A stretch of 64,000 nucleotides of DNA from Perognathus longimembris pacificus (GCF_023159225.1 NC_063171.1:33945378-34009377); one strand, 5' to 3'; positions 37,001 through 47,300 are shown, counted from the stretch's first letter. Notes: generated by a model not told the origin, from the sequence alone. Made by a program: numbers and translations.

Positions 37001-37971
37001 CAAGGAAATTAAGGTGCTACCTTAAATGATTGAGTTGCTGTTTCTCCAGTTTGTTGGTGTATTCACTCAGAGATATAAATTTTCCTCTGCCTTTACTGTG
37101 TCCCAAAGGAGCTGGTACTTTGTGTCCTCATCTTGGTTGAGTTCCATAAACATTTGAATTTCCGATTTAATTTCTTGAATGACCCACTGATGGTTCAGCA
37201 GTGTGTTGTTTAGTCTCCATGAATTGTAGGATTTTCTCTGATGGCTGTTTGATTTGACCTCTAATTTTATTCCATTGTGGTCTGAGAGAATGAAGAGATT
37301 GGTTTTGATATTTCTGAATTTGTACAGATTTTCTTTGTGCCCTAAGATGTGATCTATTTTGGAGAATGTTCCATGTGCTGTGGAGAAGAATGTGTATTCT
37401 GTTGTTGCTTGGTGGAATATTCTGTAGATTTCGGTTAAATCTAGTTGGTCAATGCAATTATTTAGTTCTGTGATTTCTTTGTTCAGTTTTTGGCGTGTTG
37501 ATCTGTCCAGAGGTGATAGTGGAGTGTTAAAGTCCCCAACTATCAATGTGTTTGGGTCTATGAGTATTTTTAGAATCAGTAGTGTTTGTTTGATGAAGTT
37601 GGGTGCTCCTGCATTTGGTGTGTAGATATTTAGAATGGTTATATCTTCCTGTAGGAGAGATCCCTTTACTAGTATGTAGTAACCTTCTTTGTCTCTTCTT
37701 ACCTTTTATAATTTGAAGCCAATTTTGTCTGTACTAGGATTGCAACTTCAGCCTGCTTATGGGGGCCATTTGCTTGATAGATTTGATTTTAGCCTTTCAC
37801 TTTTAGAAGATGTTTACTTTTGCTGGATAGATGTGTCTCTTGGAGGCAGCAGAAAGATGGATCTTGATTTTTGATCCAACTTATGAGCCTATGTCGTTTG
37901 ATTGGCGAATTAAGTCCATTAATGTTGAGAGTTAGGATTGAGAGATGATCATTTGTTCCTTTCATTATCAC
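34083..37971 (-). pseudogene. L1 ORF2 (endonuclease / reverse transcriptase / Cys domain), disabled
   Basis: About 1,296 codons, close to the usual L1 ORF2 length. The endonuclease starts with LTLNINGLN and QETHL (37,789-37,971) and continues with GDFNTPLS, IDHILG and LSDHNG (37,067-37,546), so its catalytic motifs are recognisable. Reverse transcriptase motifs: fingers (36,239-36,697), [10 protein letters not shown] (motif A) and [12 protein letters not shown] (motif B) at 35,654-36,199. Motif C reads FPDD where L1 has FADD. The C-terminal Cys motif, CWRGC followed by HCWWEC (C-x3-C-x7-H-x4-C), lies in 34,083-34,718. Phase changes fall between 37,789 and 37,546 and near 35,654, 35,340 and 34,942; in-frame stops lie near 37,067 and 36,239. 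No functional product is expected. Confidence 0.95.
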
Positions 37972-38017
37972 TATCTTGTTAAAAGTTGTGTCTTCCCATT
38001 TCTTGATCTGATGTTTA

Positions 38018-39109
38018 CTATTTAGGGTTCATTTCTCTCTCTGTATTGGGATCTTGATTATTTTCCCTGTATAGTACATCTTTGAGGATTTTCTGTAAAG
38101 CTGGTTTGGTGGAGATATATTGATTCAGTTTTTCTTTACTGTGGAAGACTTTTATTTGACCTTCGGCGATGAATGAGAGTTTGGCTGGGTACAGTATTCT
38201 TGGTTGGTAGTTATTTTTATTTAGTGTTTGGTATACTTCATTCCAGGCTCTCCTTGCTTTCATGGTCTCTGCTGAGAATTCTGGGGTAATTCTGATTGCT
38301 TTTCCTTTATATGTGATTATTTTCTTCTCCCTAACAGCTCTAAGGATTCTTTCTTTGTACTCTACTGATCCTGTTTTGATCACAATGTGTCAGTGGGATG
38401 TCCTATTCTGGTCTGGTCGGTTTGGGGTTCTAAATGCTTCTTGTATCTGTATAGGCCTATCCTTCTGGATATTTGGGAAGTTCTCAGCTAATATTCTGTT
38501 AAATAGGGTGCCTATCCCATTAGCTTCTTTCTCCAAGTTTTCCTCAATACCTATTATCCTTAAATTGGGCTTCCTGATCATGTCTTGAATCTCCTGTAGC
38601 GATCTGTTTTGTTGATTGGACTGGATTTGTATTGATTTTTTATCTTTCTCCATAGATTCTAGGGAATCTTCAGCTCCTGAGATTCGATCCTCTGCCTCAG
38701 TTAGTCGGGACTGAAGGCTAGCTATTTGATTTCGAATCTCTTTTCCTTCTGACTGGACTTTCCTGATGATTTCCATGTCATCTCTTAGGTCTTGCATGGA
38801 CTTCTTTACTTCATTAATTTGGTTTTGAGTGCTGTCTCTCAAATCTTTTACCTGGGTAGTTATCTTTTCATTTGACTCTTGAATTTGATTTATCTTTCGA
38901 TTTGTTGAGGCCATGAAATCATCTATTACTTTATGGAAGGTTTGCTGTATTGATTCAAACTTTTCATTTAACATGTTTATCAGTAGACTTTGTAGAGCAT
39001 TTTGAGGGTTCTCTTCTATATCTTTGACTGACTGCTCTGTTTCCTCGTTGTTTTGAGTGGGAGAAAAGACCCCATTGTTTGCTATCTTTCTTGTGTTTCT
39101 TCTGCCCAT
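38018..39109 (-). pseudogene. L1 ORF1 (RNA-binding protein), one nonsense codon
   Basis: The frame runs about 363 codons from the likely start MGRRNTRK (39,109); an upstream in-frame ATG at 39,148 would add 13 residues that look less like an ORF1 start. The N-terminal part is a coiled coil rich in heptads of Gln/Glu/Lys (roughly residues 60-180). It is followed by an RRM-like region (RKPNLRIIGIEENLEKE) and a C-terminal domain (ARRAWNEVYQTL, ILYPAKLSFI). A TGA at 38,390-38,392 interrupts the frame just before HIVIKTGS, where related ORF1 proteins have Arg, so a CGA-to-TGA change is likely. It ends 46 bases before ORF2. Translation should give only the N-terminal part. Confidence 0.93.
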
Positions 39110-41092
39110 TTGGATTGGCAATGCCAATCTACAAGCACCTGTGAGCACCGTTTAAGACCCAAAGCAGCCCTTACCAAGCACTGTTGTGTAAATTTTATAA
39201 GTTCACAATTCTATACAGATACCTTGTATGCCTGCCTATAAAATTAGATTTGGTGTTTCTAAAGAATACAGTTTCAATATAACAACCAATTCTGGGCCCT
39301 GTTTTCAGTAGTTACTTATTTACTGTTACAACCCTATGAGCAATTCTTGTTCTTATATTAAGTTCTTTTAGGACCGGCTTTCTCTATGAATCCCTTTGAT
39401 TTACCCGGATTAAGCAGGGATACCCTCTATCCAATAACCAGGAGTCAATGGAACCTGGAGGCCCTGGCAGTAAGTCAGGAGGGAAAGTTAGAGATAATAA
39501 AGAGAATAGATTAAAATGTATGGGGGGGTTATGATTTTGATTTAGTTTCAGTGACGTGGAAATGTGGAGAAGAGTAGAATCAGTAGAAAGAACAAGGTTA
39601 AAATGATAGACAATGGAGAGTTAGCAGAAAAGAGTGGAGGTGTTATTCATAGGAAAGTAATTTTTAAAGAAAGAGAAAGCAAAGAGAGAAATAAAGAAAA
39701 AGTACTGGAGGACAGATGCACAAAACAGAGAAAAATTATTTTAAAAAAATAAAATAAAAAATAAAAAGAAAAAAAAAAAACAGAGAAACGAACAACCAAA
39801 AAAAAAACAAAAAAAACACTTGATAAAACAAACAGGTAAAAATGGAAAACAAGAAAACCCATGACGTTTCAGAAGTGAAAAATTTTTTTTTTAAAGTTCA
39901 ATAAATGTTTGAAAGAAAAAAAATGGAGTCTTCCTTGTTTGGGTGATCTTTCCCCAGTCTCTAGTTTCCTTGCGATGGTCTGCAGTCTATTTTCCTGATT
40001 GGCTGGTTTGACTTGCAGTTTGCAGGAGGTGCATCTGTTCTGACCCTTCTCCCCTGTTGGTTCAATCCTGGGTCTCTGTGGTTAGCACAGTTTACAGGTA
40101 GGTCTTGGGCATCCTCTCTAGATGGGGACGTGAGCAGTCTCGGGAACCGTGGCTCCTCTGTCTGCTGTGGGGCCCCGGCCTTTAACACCTAGCTTTTAAT
40201 AGGCTGTGTACTCAGCAGGGCGGGGTGCCTCTGGCCTGGTTTACCTGGCTGAGAGTTGCTTGCCTGGGGGAGGTTCCTCCCTCCTGGGCGGGTCGGCCAC
40301 CTGGTGGAGCTGGCTATGGAATTCAGCTCCGTTTCAGGCTGGGAATTGGGCTTCCTCTGTGATGGGACCGTTTATCTGTCTTAGTAACTGTTTGTTCCCC
40401 CGTCTGGTGTTTCCATGCTGCCGGTAGCTGCTCGCCACTTTTGCTTTAAATTTAGAAATTCCGACGGGCAGGGCGGGACACCTCTGGCTAAGCTGTGGCC
40501 CAGGACGAGCCTCCAGCCTAGGCAGAGGGCGTTCTCCTGGGTGGAGCTGGCTCTCACTGGTCGGTCCCTCTTGCCCTTTCAAAGATGCCTTTTCAAAGAT
40601 GGCTCCTTTTTCCTCGCTTTCCCCAGGCCCGCTTTAGTTCCAGTCTGGTCTGACCCTATGCCAGTGTCAAAGATGGTGCTTTGCTCGGGCGGTGGGGGAA
40701 GGGCTACCTTCCAGAAGCTGTTCTATGGGCGTGAGTGAGAATATCTTTCGTGAGGTACTCACTCTTTCTCTGCGATTTCAGCCCTTCTGTGCTCAGCCAC
40801 CGTCTGTAGGATTTCTCCCTGGTCTACACTGTGTGCTTTAGCTGCGTGGAGTGTGGGTCACTGTGCTGAGCACTGTGCTGGCGCCGGCACTGGCACGGCG
40901 GCAGGACGCCACCTGGCGCTCAAATCTGTGTTTTCAGAAGAGCAAAGTCGATTTTTCCTTCCTGTACAGAATCCCTGTACTGTTAGAACTTACTCTGTCT
41001 GCATTTCCAGGAGTAAAAGTTTCTATGGGGTGAGAAAACTGTGATGTCAGAGGGAGCTCAGCTAGGGCTCTGCTGCTCCTCCGCCGTCTTCC
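39110..41092 (-). promoter_or_regulatory. L1 5' UTR with GC-rich internal promoter
   Basis: The first 1.1 kb of the element (39,960-41,092) is far richer in GC and CpG than the rest of the window, as expected for an L1 internal promoter. The 5' end gives GATGGCGG on the minus strand at the insertion junction, a YY1-type core, and TGATGTCA (CRE-like) at 41,042-41,049. The remainder (about 39,110-39,960) is AT-rich, with a long A-rich run at 39,739-39,820 on the + strand. Promoter strength and transcription start are inferred, not shown. Confidence 0.7.
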
Positions 41093-41102
41093 GCCATCAA
41101 AA

Positions 41103-41375
41103 TTTAATGCTTCAAAATTTCATCCATATTGTAGGGTATATAAGGATCTCCTTGCTTAAGAAAGCAAAATGAAGTTTTATTATATTATTTATCACATTTC
41201 ATATATGTATTAATTGGCAAGTGGACTCGGGCTCTTTGCACTTTTTGGCTAGGGTAAATAATGTCATTATGTGCAAATATATTTATGAGTTCCTTCTATC
41301 AAGTCTTTTGAGTATATACTTAGGAGTGGAATTACTAGGCCATTTGATACTTCTAGGTTTAATTGTGGTGTGTGT
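41103..41375 (-). mobile_element. Ancient L1M, antisense (right part, split by the full-length L1)
   Basis: This continues the element at 33,395-33,649: 'tcatccatattgtagggtat', 'cactttttggctagggtaaa', 'gagtatatacttaggagtgg' and 'aattactaggccatttgata' follow the reversed L1 order without a gap after the insertion is removed. Confidence 0.85.
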
Positions 41376-41402
41376 GTGTGCAAGCATGTGAGCATGCACG
41401 CA

Positions 41403-41500
41403 CACGCTGGTATTAGGGCTTGATATCAGTGACTTGAGCTCTTGATCATGGATGGTGCTCCACCACTTGAAACATATCTCCAGTTCAGCTTTTTCTTCTT
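41403..41500 (-). mobile_element. Antisense tRNA/ID-like SINE fragment
   Basis: 'cacgctggtattagggcttg' and 'gctccaccacttgaaacata' resemble a reversed ID/Geo-like monomer. The copy is short and old; a TG/CA-rich stretch precedes it. Confidence 0.5.
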
Positions 41501-41589
41501 CTTAATTAAAGATAAGAATGTAGAACATTGTCTTTTTGCTTTGTAAAGAAATTGTTTTGTAGTATATGTGAACCCTAAACAAAAGAACA

Positions 41590-41755
41590 TACAAGTAGAA
41601 AGGAGACATTTAGTCAACAAGAAAGGGATCAGAAAGAGGGAGAAGGGTTCGTGCATATAATTCAGGAGGCTTTGACTAAAATAGCTTGTATTCATGTATG
41701 AAATGTCATAATTAAACCCATTATTTTGTACAATTAATATATGCTATATGGACAC
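41590..41755 (+). repeat. Old rodent repeat tail, probably L1 3' UTR type
   Basis: 'ttcatgtatgaaatgtcata' and 'acccattattttgtacaatt' followed by an AT-rich end resemble a widespread rodent repeat 3' end; 63,640-63,765 is similar. Confidence 0.5.
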
Positions 41756-42115
41756 TTTTTAATTACATTTCTTATAGTTTGATTATAAGGTATATAATCA
41801 GATATGACCTATTACTGTATACTCCATATAATATATATGTAATATGTGTTCTATTATTACATACCATATACATGTATGTCAATTAAGGTACCTTATACTA
41901 TACACAGAAATTATTATAAAATTATGAATTAACACTTGTGCATATTTAGCCTAAATTAACTGTAAGTCAACTGAAACTTTGAAAATTATGTTTAATAGAG
42001 CCTGGATGAAATTTGAAGGAGGAACAGAGTGAGAGGTAAGTTTGAAGAATGTGTGCTCATGTGGTTACAAAAGTGAGCAAGGACCCAAACATGTAAGGAT
42101 GTATTAACTTTTAAC
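41756..42115. other. Very AT-rich spacer
   Basis: Alternating AT words, no gene or clear repeat. Confidence 0.4.
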
Positions 42116-42365
42116 CAAGGTCTTTCCTTCTTTCTTTCCTTCCTTCTCTCATTTCTTCTTTCCTCCTTTCTTTTCTTCCTTTTTTCCCTCCTTCCCTCCC
42201 TCCCTCCTTCCCTCCCTCCCTCCCTCCCTTCCCTTCCTTCCTTCCTTCCTTCTTTCCTTCCTTCCTTCCTTCCTTCCTTCCTTCCTTCCTTCCTTCCTTC
42301 CTTCCTTCTCTCCTTCCTTCCTTCCTTCCTTCCTTCCTTTCTTCTCTCTTTCTCTATCTCCTTTC
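42116..42365. repeat. (TTCC)n pyrimidine array
   Basis: About 250 bases of nearly pure pyrimidine on the + strand, with long uninterrupted TTCC runs in the centre and degenerate edges. The Lys/Glu/Gly/Arg frames on the minus strand are repeat translations. It is a possible triplex-forming and length-polymorphic site. Confidence 0.98.
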
Positions 42366-42409
42366 TTGCTCTCTCCCCCACCGCTATCCCTTTTATTCAT
42401 CTTTTTATT

Positions 42410-42715
42410 TTCCACAGCTTATGATTGAACTCTGGACCCTGTGCTTGCTGGATAAATATTCTACTGCTTGAAATTTAAATCATACCTCTAGAACTTTCTG
42501 CTTTATGTTATTGTTTAGATAAGACACTTACGACATAAACACTTTTTGCCTCAGTCAGCCATGGGCCAGATTCTCCTTTCTATGCCTCTTCCACAGCTAG
42601 GATTACAGGCATGACTCATCATGGAAGATATATCTGTTGAGGTACATATCTGTTGCTAACTTTTTGCCTGGCCTGTTATTACAGTGGTGAGCCACAATGC
42701 CCAACCAGGACTTTA
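42410..42715 (-). mobile_element. Antisense old compound SINE (tRNA-like + 7SL-like)
   Basis: The + strand shows 'gattgaactctggaccctgt' (reversed tRNA-like part) and then 'agctaggattacaggcatga' and 'gtgagccacaatgccc' (reversed 7SL-like parts). Confidence 0.6.
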
Positions 42716-42837
42716 AATTTCATCCTTATAGAAATAAGAAAATAATGAAAGTTTTAACTAAGAGGCGACATAATCTGATATCTGTGTGACTATCACTGAA
42801 AAACTGATTTGCTTTTAAAGGCATAAGAAAGAGGGAT

Positions 42838-43055
42838 GGACAGGCATCCGTGGCTCACATTGGTAATCATAACTACTCAGGAGGTTGAGATCTGAGAATC
42901 ATTTGAAGCTCAAGCAGGGAAGTCCTTGAGAATCTTACCTCGAATTAACCACCAAAAAGCCAAAAATGGAGTTGTGGCTCAAGTGATAGAGTCCTAACCT
43001 TGAGTCCGGGGCAGTGCCCAGGCGCTAAGTTCAAGCCCAAGTACTAGTATACACA
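42838..43055 (+). mobile_element. Compound SINE: 7SL-like + Geo-like
   Basis: The left half has 'catccgtggctcacattgg', 'aggaggttgagatctgag' and 'tgaagctcaagcagg'. The right half has 'gttgtggctcaagtgataga', 'taaccttgag' and 'aagttcaagcccaag'. A CA-rich tail follows. Confidence 0.85.
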
Positions 43056-43411
43056 AACACAGACAACGCACACACACATGCGTGCGTGCATGCACACACA
43101 CACACCAAAACAGAAACATAAACAACAAAAATAGAGAGAACTAAGAAAGAATGAGGTAATTATAGATGCCTAACACACTAATTAATATGGTAGTCATTAA
43201 ATCAGACTGCTTCTTTCTGCTTGTTATCCTTTTCTGTAAATGAAATAAATTACCTGTTGAAGAAAAGAACTGGCTTTTAGTGTTTGTTTGTTTTGAGATT
43301 TGAGGAAATAATATTACCAAATGTGGTTGCAAGAGTCCAAGTGAAAAGTCTATATATTTTGGCTTATTCAGGTTTGAAATTTCATTAAACTAGTGTTAAG
43401 AGGATAAGGAA

Positions 43412-43530
43412 AGTAAAATGTGGTGGCTCATGCCAGCAATCCCCAAAATCAGGCAGATGAGGAAAGAGGATCACACATTGGAGGCATCTTGGGCTACATG
43501 TAGAGACCCTGTCTCAACAAACAAAAAACA
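43412..43530 (+). mobile_element. B1-type (7SL-derived) SINE monomer
   Basis: 'atgtggtggctcatgccagc', 'gaggatcacacattggaggc', 'gggctacatgtagagaccct' and 'gtctcaacaaacaaaaaaca' are the classical B1 series; no Geo half follows. Confidence 0.85.
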
Positions 43531-44849
43531 GAGGTTGCTGGAGTATGAAGGAATGGATAATCTTTGTAATTACTTTATTGTAATATTGTATCACAGAATA
43601 GGCTTAGATAAATGATGGAAGATGAAAGATATACAACGGATTAGAGTCTCTTAGATAAGGGAGAAATTGTTATACTGTAGTTATTATAGTGAATTATATA
43701 TAAAGACAAGTGAGAGTAAGTGGGGGAGTGAGAGGGGAAAGAGAGAGAGAGTGAGACTAGAAATTGAATTTTCAGGGATAGTACAATTGGTTATGACAGG
43801 GACTTGGGTTAGTAAATTCAGTAAAGAACTTGAAGAATATGAGAAGCTAAGCCATTAGATGGACAATTTAATTAAGTGGTCATTGAATTTACCAGAACTC
43901 ATGATTGGAGCAGAGAATAAAATGTGCCAGATGGTAAAATCCTCATTAAATGAAAGAGGACACACCAGGACCTCAGCTACAGAGAAAAAATATAATTGGA
44001 TTACATGAGCTTCAAATTAATTTGAGTGTTTGCAAGAGGACTGAATGAGAATCCTTTTGCTAGAGCACGTGGCTTTGTGGTGACTTCCCCACATGCAGTG
44101 CATTCACTAGAGCACAGAAGTCTATACGATAGGTGCAAAAAGTTTTCATGTAGCTATGAAAGTGATGGAAGTGAGATGTGTATGAAATATAAGTTCTTGT
44201 GATGTGATGGAAGTTGTAGGAGTAGTAATAAAATAGATAATAATTTTGAAAGGAATGATCCATTTAGAGAATCAAAGAAAGAAAGATACATCAAGGTAGA
44301 AGAGGCACCAAAAGTCGCATTCTGACTCCCAGGGGAAAAACATTTTAAGAAGGAGGTAGTCATTGACATTGTCACTGCCTAGGAAGGTGCCAGTTAAGAT
44401 AAGAACAGAAGAATATACAGTTTGAAGTCATAGATGACACTGGATAAAGTACTATCCATACAGCAACAAAGCCAAAAGTCATATTGCTTAGGTAGAAGAT
44501 TGAATTGAAAGCAAGAGATCTAGTTGATGGTATAGATTATTCCCAAGAAAGTCAGATGGGAACTCTCTGAAGGGAAGAACAAAGGTAGTTAGAAAGACAA
44601 GTTAAAGAGCATTATGTACAGGCTCACCAAGAGGACTATTCATTCCTTTGTCCTTCATCAGGTTAACCCAGGAAGAAAAGGAATGGGTAAAGGGTTCCAC
44701 ACTTTGGTGTAAAGGGACAATTTTTGAAGAAAGGTCTATGGCATTTCTGAAACCAATAGAAACACTGGTGAGAAATGCTTAAGAGAGTTGATAAAGTTAG
44801 CAAAAATCAAACCATCAGATCACAAACAGGAAGGTGGAATGTGCAGTGT
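43531..44849. other. Unclassified DNA, possibly old repeat, no gene seen
   Basis: A/G-rich text over about 43,900-44,750 has the look of an ancient medium-copy repeat, but I cannot name it. Short open frames are unconvincing. Confidence 0.35.
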
Positions 44850-45090
44850 TGTGTAGCAGAGTAGAGATGTGTAAAGACAAGAGGACAGGGGTGATAGTGG
44901 AGAGAGGAAAGGTGAGCAAATGCAGTCATAATATTCAATGTATATGTGCAAAAATGGAACTGCGTAAATTGAGGGGTTAGGAGAGATGGGGAGATACATG
45001 AGAGGTTTAATATTGATCATGATGCATTGATCTTGTAAACTGACATGTTGAAATGAAATCTCTTTTTACAACTACTTAAAGATAATGGAA
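44850..45090 (+). repeat. Old rodent repeat tail, second copy of the 27.9-kb repeat
   Basis: 'cagtcataatattcaatgta', 'gaggggttaggagagatggg', 'gcattgatcttgtaaactga' and 'catgttgaaatgaaatc' align in order with 27,905-28,150. Confidence 0.5.
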
Positions 45091-45264
45091 AATTAAAAAA
45101 ACAAACAGAGAGGACAAGGGAAGGAGCTTAAACAAGTCCCTCTGGCTATCATAGTAATCCTGGGGGCTGAGAAGGATGTGTGCAATGAGCAGGAACAATC
45201 AGGACTTTGAGCACCCACTGAGCCAGTAGGACAGGACGTAGGAAAGACTAAAAACATTCCCCAA

Positions 45265-45268
<4 letters not shown>

Positions 45269-45295
<27 letters not shown>

Positions 45296-45306
45296 TATAT
45301 ATATAT
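45269..45306. repeat. (CA)n(TA)n microsatellite
   Basis: A pure CA array ends in TA units. Confidence 0.97.
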
Positions 45307-45689
45307 GGTCCAAGTGACAATGTGGATATCTTGTAATGAACAAAATCTGGACACGGTACCTACCTGTTCACTTTATTAAAAAGACAAATGGCCAGATGTG
45401 CAAGTGTATTTAGATTTATGAGTATGGCCAATGATGTGACAGGATTACCTGGAATTTGTAAGAAACACAATTTTTAGAAACTTTGCCTAGGAAATTTACA
45501 GAGTTCTGTGGATAGCTTTCTTTGCACATACAAGAGACATGAAGAAGTTTGGAAGATTTTAGTACTCAAACAGAGAAGATGACTCAGCATGAGGGTACCA
45601 TGCAGCTTCTATCTCTAGGCACCTTGCCATTGCTTAGGGTGTTCATTTAAGCGGTGGCCATAATATTAAAGATGTATGTTTTGTAACAC
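45307..45689. other. Single-copy spacer upstream of the retroviral relic
   Basis: No recognisable gene. It may include more decayed pol sequence, but none can be read with confidence. Confidence 0.35.
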
Positions 45690-46690
45690 AGATTTCCACT
45701 CACTAAGGCTGCCTTGGTTATAGCCACTAGAAGCAAGGCCAGTGGTGAGTTTTCAATGTGGCACCATTCCTCAGATTGATGAGCTGGTTAGGGCTTTGCC
45801 TGGTGAAGGGTTCATCACATTTGACTGCTTCCACCAAATCAATAGTAGCATTTTGTTCTTACTGGAATTGAACCTCATTCTAAATCTAGATTTTTTCTTA
45901 CTGGAATGCAGCCATTCTGTCCAAACTACCATACCTGAACTTATAGGATGCCTTTATTGATCATTATGGTCTTCCCAAACAGATTTTTTAATCCAAGAAG
46001 GATGAAGAAATTTCACAAGAAAAACTGTGCGGCAATGGCCCGTGTTCATGGAATTCACTAGTCTCATTGTGCTAGCATCATCCTGAATCAGCTGGTTTGA
46101 TATACGATGAAATAGCTTTTCCAAGTTGCAATTACAGTGCCAGCTAGATAGGTAGCAATGAAGTTTTTCAGAAGGTTGCATGACAACATTCAGAAATTAA
46201 ATGGTGGTGTGGTGTATGTATCCAGAAATCAAGATGAAGAAATGAGAGTGGTAACAGTTATTACTTGCCCTAATAATACTGTAGCTGAATGCTTGCTTTC
46301 TGTTCCCATGACCTCTTGCTTTTCTGGTCTGGAGTGTTTCCTGCTAGAGAGGAATGCTCCTACCAGGAAATACAACAATGATTCAATGAACAAGAAATTA
46401 ACACAACCACCTGGTCACCATTTCAGACTCTTTATGCTTCTGTTTCAGAAGGCAAAGTGGTAGGTGGAGTGATTAATCCAGACTATAAAGGGGAAATTGG
46501 AGTTATCCCCCCGAGTGAAGGTAAGGAAGGAGAATACAATAGCCTTAGAATAGCTACTTTTATTATCATGTCTATAATTGAGGTTAATGAAAAATGTGAA
46601 CAATCCTATCCAGGAAAAATTACTAATTTATCATATCATTTAGGAAAGACAGTCTCGTCAGTCCACCAGGTAAATAACTGTAACTAGTTA
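45690..46690 (+). pseudogene. Endogenous retrovirus pol relic: integrase followed by dUTPase (class III, ERV-L-like)
   Basis: Three phases read in order. 45,742-45,960 gives an integrase core start (CGTIPQIDEL, VQTTIPELIGCLY). A shifted phase near 46,082-46,114 gives PESAGLIYDE, the region around the last catalytic acid of the integrase. 46,158-46,463 gives the integrase C-terminal part and linker (RNQDEEMRVV, SGLECFLLER, LTQPPGHHF). 46,457-46,687 gives a dUTPase segment with the motif-3 region GGVINPDYKGEIGV. Integrase followed by dUTPase in one pol is characteristic of ERV-L elements; other retroviruses that carry dUTPase place it elsewhere. Several frameshifts and stops, no LTRs recognised nearby, and Asn where motif 3 normally has its catalytic Asp show a dead fossil. 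Confidence 0.8.
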
Positions 46691-46904
46691 TAGGACTTAC
46701 AGAAGGCAAAGGGAACTTATACTGGGTAGGTAAAATAACCAGCTATCTTCATATGATTAGAAATGTAATTTGCATGAGCATTTATTTCCTTACTGACTGG
46801 TTATGAATGTGTGTGTGTGTGTGTTCATGTAGGTGTGTATTTAAGTTCCATCTCTATGCAGAACCCTGGTTGATTTACCATCTGACCTGCCATTTTCATT
46901 CCTA

Positions 46905-47300
46905 AATGTGGATCAAATAAAATTGAAAACATATATCCATAGATGTTTCATACTATTATTTAGAGCAACAACATTAGTAATCAACAAAAAGGAGACAGTC
47001 TAGTTGTACATCAGACAATGAATAGATGAACATGATGTCATATATCTATAGATGGAAATATGATTCAGCAATTATAAGGAGTGAAGGACAGGTACATGCT
47101 AATACACTGATGAAACTGAAACGTTATATTATATGACAGGAGCCTGTGAGAAAATGCCATATATTTTCTGATTTTAATTATACATCATGTCCACAGAAGG
47201 CAAATATAGAAAATGAAATTAGTTTAATGTTTATTTAAGAAAGAAGAGAAAGCAAAGAAAATGAATAAAGCATTCTTGTACAGGGATATCTTTTGAGGGG
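46905..47300 (+). mobile_element. Ancient L1M 3' end, sense
   Basis: 'tagagcaacaacattagtaa', 'tggaaatatgattcagcaat', 'aggtacatgctaatacactg' and 'gacaggagcctgtgagaaaa' follow the end of ORF2 and 3' UTR of old mammalian L1. Confidence 0.75.

Larger units (their letters stand above)
33650..41092 (-). mobile_element. Full-length LINE-1 retrotransposon, antisense, inactivated
   Basis: This 7.4-kb element reads, on the minus strand: 5' end GGCGGAAGACGGCGGAGGAG at 41,092, a 1.9-kb 5' UTR, ORF1, ORF2, a 3' UTR with a polypurine tract, and a poly-A tail (T-run at 33,647-33,654). The flanking duplication is GCCATCAAA at about 33,638-33,646 and 41,093-41,101. It lies inside an ancient L1 whose halves rejoin when it is removed. 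ORF1 has one in-frame stop; ORF2 has several frameshifts and stops. It is therefore an intact-length but dead copy of a recently active lineage. Confidence 0.96.

Noticed and set aside
42149..42415. Open frames rich in Lys, Glu, Gly and Arg on the minus strand
   Set aside because: They translate the TTCC array; open only because the repeat unit lacks stops.
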